This document shows positions 33,907 to 43,391 of a DNA stretch of 64,000 nucleotides, piece after piece (the stretch's first letter is position 1; each line of letters begins with the position of its first letter). Location: positions 2,462,501 through 2,526,500 of the forward strand of contig JAGMUV010000002.1 of NCBI GenBank assembly GCA_020744425.1, written 5' to 3'. The position numbers and the translations under genes were made by a program. A model generated the notes under the pieces. It saw nothing but the letters and a program-made list of their open reading frames with translations. It ran no database searches and had not been told where the DNA came from. The DNA comes from Dactylonectria macrodidyma (taxonomy: Eukaryota; Ascomycota; Sordariomycetes; Hypocreales; Nectriaceae).

Positions 33907-35082
33907 GATGGGGCATCAGGGCGCGGCCAAGAATGACGGGAAATCCGTGTCAAGAACCGATGGCCCTCGCTCTCACCGCAGCATGGGTAAGGATGGATGC
34001 GTGATGTGAAATGGGAGTAGGGTATATTTGTCGGTGGGATATTCTACGGGGTTCGACAAGGGACGGACTCGAGAGCGACGGATGGTGGGTCTGAGGCTGC
34101 AAAGTGGCAATGTTATGTTGGGCAAAGGATGGTGGTTTGCCTCGCGCAGCGCCTGATGAGCGATGACTGGATCAGCAAGTGGTTGGTCGAGCCCGATGAT
34201 GCATAACAGGCAGGGCGTGGACAGTGCGGTGACGCATGGGAGGTGCAACCTTGCAGGTGGCATACGTACCTTGTGAGATGCCAAAGCCAAAGCGCACGAA
34301 GCGCACGAAAGATACAGGGAAAGTCAAGGTCTTGTCAAGGTTGGCAAGAGTAGGAAAACGGATTGTCAGCTGCCTGAACCAAGTTGACTCCGATGAGGTG
34401 TATGTATGTAGGTAGTAGGAATCAAATAATCCAATATCGGGGTCTGCCTGAGGGGAAGTCGACACACGCGATCAGATCAACCCTTGCATGTTGAGGCGAC
34501 GGCGACGGCGATGGCCGGGAGGCTAAAGGGCGTCTTTTGGGGGGGGGGGGCAGGCGCCTGGAGCGCGAAGCAACTGAAGCAGCCGCCGCCCCGAGCCTAC
34601 GCCAGAATAGGTGCCTAGCTTACCTACCTACTACGTAGCCAGCGAGTATGTGCTGTGGCGGGCCTGGAACAACTTCTAATTAACGGGGCACCCAGACGCT
34701 AAAAATAAAAAAATAAAAATAAAGGGTCCTGAAACTCGCGTCGTCTTATCAAACTGGGCACATGACAAGGAAGGACGACGAGTAGGCACCTAACGAGAGT
34801 CAAGACAAGAACAGCCTAGATTAGATCCCGTCATTTCAACAGTGTCATCAGCCTCATTTACCAGCTCCGCGCTACAGGTACTGTTGGGCAGTGAGATGCA
34901 TTTGCTTGTATTTCCAATTTCCGGCGTCTAATATAAATCCAGTCTAACCCTGGGGATGTATGGATATTTCGAGTCACGACTTGACCCCCATTTTGATGCA
35001 GTATCATCATACCGAATATGTAACAGTCGCTTGTACATAAGGTTGTCCGTCGTCTCAGTTGCCAAAACTCGGTTGTCAAAAC
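33907..35082. other. promoter region of FYVE-RING gene and 3' flank of cupin gene
   Basis: No gene is supported. It contains a poly-G run near 34540, a TACCTACCTACTACGTAG segment (34621-34638), and a run of AAAATAAA words at 34700-34722. Confidence 0.45.
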
Positions 35083-35634
35083 TCAGTTGCCAGAAGGACG
35101 CATCTCTCCCATGCCGACACCGTATTCTTCGCCCAAGGACTTGCCGCCAGCAACCAGTGGCTTGCTGTCCTGAAGAACATACATCATCCTCGCCCACTCG
35201 GTCTTGCTTGCGTTCTCCCACTCGTGCATGGTGCCGCGCTGGATCGTCACGTCGCCGCGGCGCATCAGCCGGCTCTCGCCCGAGTCGAGCCGGATGATGA
35301 CCTCGCCCTCGACCACGACGCCGTAGTCGAGGCTCACGGTCCGGTGCATCGGTGACACGCCGCCGGGCCGGATGTCGACGAACCGGAGCACCGTGCCGCC
35401 GGGGATGACGATGCCTGGCTCGTCCTTCTGGTATTGCCGGTATGTGTCAATATCCTTGGTCCCGTTGATGTCCACAGGCCTCTCGCTTGTCGTGTAGCCG
35501 AGGAAGAACTTGTCACCGCATTCGATGACTCTGGCGGGCAGCTCCTCGGGAATCTGAGTGCTGAAGACGGCCTTGCCTTCGTCGTTATTCTCGGTGATGA
35601 ACCGTTTTGGGTGGGGAAGATCTTGGCCAGTCAT
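35083..35634 (-). CDS. small cupin-domain protein, 183 aa
   Basis: Single exon. The core (about 80-155) is one cupin barrel. Motif 1 is degenerate (PGGVSPMHRTVSLDYGVVVEG, one clear His plus the closing acidic residue). Motif 2 is well formed (RRGDVTIQRGTMHEWEN, with the G, H and N of the consensus). Partial loss of motif-1 histidines leaves it open whether a metal is bound. The start at MTGQDLPHPK was preferred over an in-frame upstream ATG because the extra 29 residues look like untranslated sequence and the family normally starts close to the HPKRFIT segment. Stand-alone fungal cupins like this often sit beside oxidoreductases in aromatic-compound or secondary-metabolite clusters. Here an FAD monooxygenase lies 1 kb upstream on the same strand. 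The reaction is unknown. Confidence 0.85.
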   Translation of the reverse strand: MTGQDLPHPKRFITENNDEGKAVFSTQIPEELPARVIECGDKFFLGYTTSERPVDINGTKDIDTYRQYQKDEPGIVIPGGTVLRFVDIRPGGVSPMHRTVSLDYGVVVEGEVIIRLDSGESRLMRRGDVTIQRGTMHEWENASKTEWARMMYVLQDSKPLVAGGKSLGEEYGVGMGEMRPSGN

Positions 35635-36635
35635 TTTGAGAAGGTTTGAGGCTTGAAGCTTGAGGTAGGAGTGAACTTGGAGTGAAATTGGGGTGATGGG
35701 TGAGATGAGGCGTAATATCACGTAAAGTCAGGGTTGTTGCTGAGAGAGACGAGACGCAATGTCGGGTGAAAACAGGACGACCTTCAGCTCCCCCCAGCGG
35801 GAGGCAGCCGCCTTTCACTCTCTCCCCATCTGCACCCTTCCTCCCTGGAGTCCACCTCCGGAACTGCTCCCCCCATTACGGCCTCCTCTCCCCATCTCCG
35901 CAACCCCACAGTGTCTCCCCAGAGCAATTCCGTGGGGTTTCGGTACGGCTCATGTGTGGTGGTGATATTGTCCCCTCCGGCAAGTGGGGTGTGGAGCCGA
36001 CGCAACGCCCACCTCTTTGCTTACCTACCTTACCATCATGACTATTACCAATCGGAGTTGCACTAGCATTGCCGACGAGAAGACGTAAACCAAATCGTCC
36101 TAGTTCAATTGAAACAGCACGGAGCCTTGACACGGCAAAGATATCGGGCGTCTGAGGGGTAATGTGCCAAGTTCTGCGAGGGGATCTGAGCCTCAAGCTC
36201 CAAGGGGGGAATGGTTGGGGTGAGGGGTTGAAACTCGCCTCTCATGTCAGTCTACCACATCAAATCAGGAAAAAGTTTATTACAGTGCGGTACTATGACT
36301 CTATTAAGTGCTGGGTGTTCGTTTTAAAGTCAGATTTCAAGTACATGGATGCTATCCCGGTCGTCTTTCGTCAATAGAACGTCCATTATAAGCCAAGTCA
36401 AAATAATACCGGACATCACATGTGTTAGTGGGAGTTCTCAGTCTAGAAGAAGGTCAGAGGTCAATTACATGAAATGATGCACTATTCCAACATGTTTTTT
36501 TCTTGTTCTTCAATTTTGGACGAGGTGACTATGGACAAGTTGACTATGAACAAGCTGACTATGGACAAGTCTGGAGCAAAGGAGATGCTATTCTGACATT
36601 CTTTCTCAACCTTGATACACGATAAATTGACTCAC
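35635..36635. other. spacer between cupin and FAD-monooxygenase genes
   Basis: It holds the cupin promoter and the 3' flank of the monooxygenase, including three tandem 15-mers at 36526-36570. No gene is supported; the frames at 35759-36041 look random. Confidence 0.5.
36526..36570. repeat. three tandem 15-bp repeats
   Basis: Units TGACTATGGACAAGT, TGACTATGAACAAGC and TGACTATGGACAAGT follow head to tail, 66-110 bases past the monooxygenase stop, so probably in its 3' untranslated region. Confidence 0.85.
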
Positions 36636-39070
36636 TTATTCGATCCTCTTGCAAGCCGCCACATTAGGAACGCCGTTGCCTTCTACCACCTTGGCACTAA
36701 CAATCGAGTAGATGGGAATGTTGGCCAAGCCCGCCGCAACATGGTGGAGGGTGGGGAGCGCTTCCCAGTCCTGTGCGTCCATCTTAATTGAGACGTTCTG
36801 GGATCGCCTCACCTTGTTGACCGTGGATGGCACGTCCTTAGACTCCTCGGCGTGTGGTACCACCGTGGCATACTGGCAGTCCGCCTTCCCAGGCTCTCCA
36901 ACCGCAGGGATGTACTTGTATGCCAGGATTCCGTAGTCGGCTTCGCCACCAATGATGCCGCCCTCGGTCTCGGGCGCGTCCTCGGTCAGGTCCTGGAGCG
37001 CGATCTCGGCAAAGGTAGCCCCCCTCCACGAGGCCTTCATCCGGTATGAATTGGTTCGGGGATGGATGTCAATATCGCAGAAAAGCTTGGGCATTGCTAG
37101 TTCCTCGCGGCCAGAGACGATGGGATCGCACAGACTCTCCATCAAGACGGGCAAAAATGTGCCGTCTATCGTTGACCCGTCCTTCTTGGTATATTGCACG
37201 CCATGGATGTACAGGCCAAAGTGGTTGTAACCCTGACCACCCAGCCACGACATCTTATCCAGGGTGGTAGTAGAGAAACTCGCCTCACAGATGGTTGAGG
37301 CAGACTTGAACTTGAACTGCTCCGTGGGGAAGAGTGTCTCGAGATATGTCCTTGATGTCTTGAACTTAACAGACGCGGTTCTAAAGGTTCGCTGCGCGGC
37401 GCCAGGCTGACGGCGGCCGAGATGGTCTTGGCGAGGGCCAGGGAAAGGTCCAAAGGAGATGGGCATTCTCCAGTAGAGGTCCTGCTTCTGCTCCCAGAGC
37501 CATCTCTTGAAGATGTTTCCTGCATAATCGTACTCGTCGTGACCAAAGTTGTAGTTCGTGTAGCTCATCACTGGATAAAGTTGTCAGGAGACTGGTCAAT
37601 AGATGCATAGGCGTGACACTTACTGTCAATTTGAGGTTTGCCGTCGATCCAGTCCTTGCCCGCCTGGCGCGAGTAGTCTTGAATCCTATGGGCTCTCTCA
37701 TATCTGATCTTCTCGTACAGCTTGAGTCGCTCAGGCACATCCTCAGGAGCGGTGCCCTTGGGAAGCACAGTCGACAAAGCAGCAGCATCCTCCATAGCCT
37801 GACCGGCGCCCTGTCCCTGGTCTAGGACATGAGTTAGCTTGGGGATCTAGGGGGGAATTTCTGAGTACCTACGAGGTGTGAACGGGTGGGCAGCGTCTCC
37901 CAAAAGGGCGAGCTTGTTGTTGACCCAGGTAGGCAGGTTCTCCATGTCAAGCAGCTGCCAGACCTTAAGCTCTTCAGGGGCCACTTTCTGGATGAGCTTC
38001 AGAAGAGCCGGGTCAAAGTCCTTGTAGACCTTCAGGATTTGCTCGAGGGAGCCGGTCTTGCTCCATTCTATTTCCGTGTCAGCCATTGTTTCAACCCTTG
38101 TTTGGTGAAGTGTTCTAACCATCGCTTGCAGTGGCATGAGACTCGCTATCAGGGTGGATGCAAACAAAGTTGAGCATCTCGTTGTGGTTGCAAGGATAGA
38201 TGACAACTCGTCTATCGTCTCCGTACCACATGGATAGGCAGTCATCCGTCTCGATGAGGGGTCGGATTTCGGGGTCCTCGAGAGCGACGCTCTTGGGGAT
38301 CAAGAAGCGGAAGGCAGCCTTGCCGGAGCCGAAGAGCTTCGACTCGACGCCGGTAACGAACTTGCGACTTCGAGACTTGACATTAAAAATCAGCACGGAT
38401 CCTAGAGTATTGATTCGTAAGATAGAGGCAATGGGCAATTCTTACGTAGATGCCGTCAGCGCCCAGAATGAGATCAGCTTCCACGGTTGTGCCATCAGCC
38501 AATGTAATGGTTCCCTTGGCCGGGTCAACGTCCTCGACCTTGCTGGCCGTTTTCAAGACCGCAGCCTTTCCAGGCCCATTAGTGTCGGTAGCTGCCTTCT
38601 TCAGGGCGTCGTGCAGGCCAACTCGGTGGACAAGCTGCCAAGGGTGCTGCCACTGCTTGTTGGGGCCGGTTAGATCCATCTTCTTGATTACAGCGCCGCT
38701 GTGCTGGAACTCATTGTAGTAGCTCATGAGGTTGGCGCCGAAAGTCTCGGGGATGAGACCCCATCGTCGAAGAAGGCCGTTGGCATTGGGAGCCATGTGG
38801 ACGGCTGCACCGACTTCGCTGGCTAGTCGAGATTGCTCATATAGCTGTTTCCGTGTTAGACATGAATGCCCAATGCTAGATGAAAGATGGGAAAGGAGAG
38901 TCTCGACATACAGTAATGTCATGGCCCTCACGACGAAGACCAATAGCGGCACTAAGACCGCCAATTCCCGCGCCAATAATGGCAATCTTCAAAGGGTGCG
39001 GGTGGTCGTGGACCAGCGGGTTCTTGGGCACGCTGGCCGCCGTGTCATGGTGTCCATTGGTCGTCGCCAT
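36636..39070 (-). CDS. FAD-dependent monooxygenase (salicylate hydroxylase-like) fused to an acetoacetate decarboxylase-like domain, 6 exons, 713 aa
   Basis: The spliced model joins 39070-38912, 38844-38446, 38375-38120, 38067-37873, 37821-37624 and 37570-36636; every junction keeps frame. Residues 27-400 are a group A flavin hydroxylase: dinucleotide loop IIGAGIGGLSAAIGLRREG (31-49), ADLILGADGIYSRSRKF (the DG region), and LLGDAAHPFTPHQGQGAGQAMEDA (the GD motif), which is completed only by splicing. These enzymes hydroxylate aromatic rings using NAD(P)H and O2. From about residue 470 a second domain resembles acetoacetate decarboxylase: YNHFGLYIHGV, then SGREELAMPKL (Lys564 lies where the Schiff-base lysine region falls in that family). 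The fusion could hydroxylate and then decarboxylate or hydrolyse one substrate; this is inference. It lies between the cupin and, divergently, the SDR gene. Confidence 0.88.
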
Positions 39071-40526
39071 GGCTCAAATAGTCTCGTTTCGTAGATCACT
39101 GTGTTGTCGAAGACCAGCCGATGATTGAGAAGCAGGAGAAGGGCGAGGAGGGTCGGGGACAAAGAGGAGTAGAGGGAGAGTGGAAGCAGATTGCCAGGAT
39201 GGTTCAATGGAAGGTTAGTACTTTCTATATTCCCACACAGACGGGCAGACTAGCTCGATCAGAAGCTATTATCTGGACCAAAGCCCCGTTTATAAATGGC
39301 ATGGGCCTGCATGCGTGCGGCCGGGTTCAGGCCTCCAGTACTCCAACCTCAGACCATGGAGACGCTGGAATAACAACCGAGGCGTCACCAAGAGCGGGCG
39401 CCGGAAGCCGGGGGAGGGAAAAAAGGCATCCTGGACGCTCGTCCGTCAAAGTCCAGGCTCCAAGAGGGGTTTCTGAGAGGGGTTTCCAGGTTCACACGGG
39501 GCATCTCAGACCCGTCGAGATCGCCTCGGGCTTGTTTGATAGGCTCCTCCACGTCCCGGAGGTTCTGAAGATGTCGTACACACCGGCAAGTGGGGCGCCA
39601 CACGTGCGGATCACAGGACGGAGAGAGAGCTGGGGAGTTGGGATGAGTCTGGGATATCACCAACAGGGTATTATTGTGTCAGAAACGACAAGCTGCCTAT
39701 GAATTCAAAACTCAGCATTGGCGATCGTGACAGTAGCAGTCGTGAGTCGTTTCGAGGAAGAAGTCAATTGTGACATAGTAGTTTCTAAGGCGCCCGCCTC
39801 ATCACTTCCCGCCTCTCTAAATTGTCATCCTTTGCTCGGCAACCCGGACGTTGAACACTCTAGAATCGCTCTATAGCAACCGAATGACATCCCGGCTTCC
39901 CCATCCCCATGATTTACCAACCCTCCGCACTCCGCAAAAAAGACACGCCAGCCAGTCACCGGCCATGTTTAATCTACTAGCAACCTAACCCCACAAACTC
40001 GGCAAATGGCCGCAGCTAGTAGCCGCATCCACCCCATTATCGGGACGGAATCCTCGTTGTATTTCGGCTGGGTGGGGGACATCCCGAACACTGCCATTGC
40101 TTCGTCAACTTTTTCTCGACTTGCCATCTCCGCACGCCATCTTCATTCGGCCCGTGTATTCCAATGCGAGGCTTGGATCTGTGAGGGGTTGGGATGGGAT
40201 GCGGAAAGCCTTGCGATGGACGCGTAGAACCATGCTCTATTAGACCATATTAATTGACTGCTTAACTGCCAGCTTATTTGCCCCTCCAGTGTCAAAACCC
40301 CACCGTGTATCCCCGCATCCCCGAGGCTGGTTCCTCCGGATGTTGTTCCGCCTCTTTCCCTGGCGGCGCCAACTTCATTCAACAGGGGAGGGAGCGCCTA
40401 CCCTACTCATTTCTCTCCTCCCATCTTTCATTCTTTCATTGTTAGAGTGTGGATGAAGGGAAGGATCTAAGAAACTAAGAAAGAAAAGAAACCGCAACCA
40501 ATCCATCACCACACACCCCATCCATC
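39071..40526. other. divergent promoter region, monooxygenase / SDR
   Basis: This 1.46-kb spacer separates two divergent start codons. A TTTATAA-like element (39289-39295) lies about 220 bp upstream of the monooxygenase start. The 100 bp before the SDR start are CT-rich and end ...CCCATCCATCATGG, a typical fungal leader. No gene is seen. Confidence 0.5.
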
Positions 40527-41410
40527 ATGGCCACATCTCGCCCCCTCGTCGCTCTCATCACCGGCGGCACCGCTGGTCTCGGTGCCGCCACAGCTCGCCT
40601 CTTTGCCCAAGATGGTATTCGAGTCGCTGTCAACTACCACTCAAACGCCGATCGCGCTTCCACCTTCGTCCAGGAGCTGCATTCGATATCCCCGCTACCT
40701 CGCGACGATAGCAACTTCCAAGCCTTCCGCGGAGACTTAGCCGTACGGGACGACCTGAACAAGCTGGTGCGCGATGTCGTTGGTGCCATGGGCCAGCTGG
40801 ACATCGTCTTCTCCAACGGCGGATGGACGCAGCTTCGAAACATTATGGACTTGGATGACAACGTGGTCGAGGAAGATTGGGACAGGTGCTTCAACATGAA
40901 CGTCAAGTCGCACCTGTTCCTCATGCACGCAGCCAAGGAGCATCTCGACAAGACGGAAGGTGCCTTCATCACCACGGCTTCGCTTGCCGGTGTCAAAGTC
41001 AGCGGGAGCTCACTCGTAAGATTCCATTCTCTTCTTCCATCTTGACATGTCCCGAGGGACTCCCCAAACCTGACACACTCAGGCGTATGCCGTCACCAAA
41101 GCAGCGCAAATACACCTCGTCAAAGGTCTTGCTCTAGCCGCAAGTCCCAAAATCAGAGTCAACAGTGTCTCCCCCGGGCTCATGCTCACGGTATGTAACG
41201 AACCTCGATAACACTATCCAGAAAGCATATTGACAGTCCTAGGACTGGGGCTTGAGCTTCCCGCCCGAGAAGCAAGAGGAGATGCGAAACAGGACCAAGC
41301 TCGGGCGCCTTGTCACAGTCGACGACGTGGCCCAGCAAGTTCTTTGCTTTGCAAAATCTAGAGGTGTGACGGGTGTCAATGCAGTGCTGGATGCTGGCAT
41401 GGCACTCTAA
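40527..41410 (+). CDS. short-chain dehydrogenase/reductase, 3 exons, 254 aa
   Basis: The spliced model joins 40527-41015, 41083-41190 and 41243-41410, all codon-phase 0 with GT..AG introns. It is a classical SDR. The cofactor loop is TGGTAGLG (12-19), the acidic/Asp region is RGDL, and the structural NAG motif is altered to SNGG. Catalytic Ser152 sits in TTASLAGVKVSGSS, with Tyr165 and Lys169 in AYAVTKAA. SPGLMLTDWG and the C-terminal VTGVNAVLDAGMAL complete the fold. Length is normal. The absence of an acidic residue at the usual NAD-selecting strand end and the NYHSN after strand 2 suggest NADP(H), but weakly. It is divergent from the monooxygenase and convergent with the MFS transporter, only 145 bp apart. 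The substrate is unknown. Confidence 0.92.
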
Positions 41411-41555
41411 TCATGACTATACACAAACATGAGCCCGAATCTACTGAATCAAAGCAGACTCCAAATCTTAATCATAGAGGCTATCTCGTTATAGAGGGCA
41501 TGGACCAACAGGAAAATCCAATGCGCCAGCTAACTAAAACCATTAACGTTGCATT

Positions 41556-43391
41556 TTACTCCCCGACTTCTCGATCATCGTCCCAATGGATGTACGAAAT
41601 GAGTGGCCAATGCCAAGTGATGTGTCTGATCCTTTTGCCCCAGAAGTAAAAGGGCACCCACAGAATCAACACCGACGCCGCGATCCCAGCCATTGCTCCG
41701 AATGCGTTCTGATATCCAGACATGTTGATCCATGGATTCGTGTAGAACGATAACAGAAACCCAAACATGGCTACCCAGATGGTTAGCTCCGACTGTGACG
41801 CGAACAGATGACGACACTTACACTTAAAGCCCAAGACCGACAAGCTGACTTCGCCAGCCACAGGACGATACGCATCAATGACATAGACGAGGCTGACACT
41901 CGCAGCTTGAGTGATAGAGAAGTTCACTGTGCGGTGTTAGAGAGAAGCTTACAAGCTGGAACAGGAAATGGGACAGAGGGAACTTACAAAGACCCAGACC
42001 AATCGTGGGCACGATCCATGGCAGTCCATGCTGAATCCCAATACCATACAGCACTAACGCCAACGGCGTGGTGATCATGGAGAGTGTAATGACAGGCAGC
42101 CGCATCTCAGGTTCTCTGATTCCTCCGTTGCGCTGGGTCAGATAGTCGGCCACCTTATCTCCGAAGTGGCCGCCCGCTGGAATACCGAGCAGAGATCCAA
42201 TGACAGCGGACACGAAGCAGAGGCCAGACTGGTAAGCTTCGAATTCATAGGCTGCATCAAAAGCCGCGCCAATGTTGGATGACACGGCGACCAAAAACCC
42301 AATGGTCACTGCCTGTATGAGGGCCGCCCAGAGTACAGGCGGAAGGAAAATCAACACGAAGGGCCGGACAAACATCTTAAACAGGCCTTCGTTTGTCAAA
42401 GACCCGTTCCAGAGTTTCAAGCACTTCCAGTGGCCTTCCTTGTGATGAATGCTAGGTGACGGGCCAAGTTCCTTCGTGTGCGACCTGGGGGAGTCCTTCT
42501 CTTCCTGCAGGTCGACGGTGATGATGGAGCCGTCACTCTCGTCTGATGCACGGTGGTATGAGGTTTCTGGAAAGGTGAAGAAAACCAGAACAAGCACCAA
42601 GCCGATGAGGGCGGACGAGACTTGGTATATGGTTCGCCATTCATGATGGATTGTGATGAGCCCAGAGATAATCATACCGAAGGCGACGCCTACCGAGAGG
42701 GCACAATTATATAAGGCCATAACAGCGCCTCTCTCGTGCAGAAAGAATACGTCGGAAATAGTGATGGGGGCTATTGTCTCGGCGGCGCCGGCGCCGAATC
42801 CCATGACAATACGACCGGCGAGGAACCCGGCATAAGACTTTTCGAAAATGAGCCATAAAGTCGCACCAAAGTACACGAGGTAGCTCGCAAGATAGACGGG
42901 GCGCCTTCCGTACTTGTTGGCCATCGGGACCCAGAAGAAGCAGCCAACACCTTGGATGAGGCTAACCGTGGTGAAGAAGTAGGCTACCTTAGGTATAGCT
43001 GAGGTTACCAGGGTGCTATCTGCGGCAGCATCGGGAAAGAAACTGAGCGTGGTGGCCACAATGGCAACTGACGGTCCGCCAGCCAGGAAGTTGGACATTG
43101 TCATTGCTAGACAAACGAGCCCAGCAATGTAATATTTGCGCCATTGTGGCCTAGTAATGGCGGTTAGTTTCCACACTACATTTCAAGGCGCGTGACGGAT
43201 GGACCCTACCAGTTCAATGGATCCTTGGGATCTCGAGAGGGAGTGGGGATCAAGATGAGAGAATTGGTGTCTTGATCGCGAAGCCGCACGTTTCCGAGTG
43301 TGTGTTTCCGGCACTTCGCAGCCCTGCCACTGATGGGAACTGCGCGTGCGGACGTGACGGGGCTCTCAATATCAGACATGGTGATGTCCAA
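41556..43391 (-). CDS. MFS transporter (DHA1-type drug/metabolite exporter), 4 exons, 554 aa
   Basis: The spliced model joins 43391-43210, 43150-41988, 41926-41822 and 41770-41556. It is a twelve-helix major facilitator. The cytosolic N-terminus ends in SRDPKDPLNWPQWRKYY, the NW-P-W motif common to fungal DHA1 members. Motif A follows helix 2 (VPMANKYGRRPVYLAS), GRIVMGFGAGAAETIAP is the helix 4 region, and a charged central loop of about 60 residues separates the two halves. The last exon encodes the final helices (ASVLILWVPFYFWG) and a short acidic tail. An in-frame ATG four codons downstream is an alternative start. Proton-coupled export of a drug or metabolite is known for the family. The tail-to-tail position beside the SDR suggests it may export or import that module's metabolite (inference). 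Confidence 0.92.

Noticed and set aside
39121..39702. 193-codon plus-strand frame in the monooxygenase/SDR promoter region
   Set aside because: Lys/Gly/Glu-rich start and no motifs; no splice signals; more consistent with purine-rich promoter DNA.
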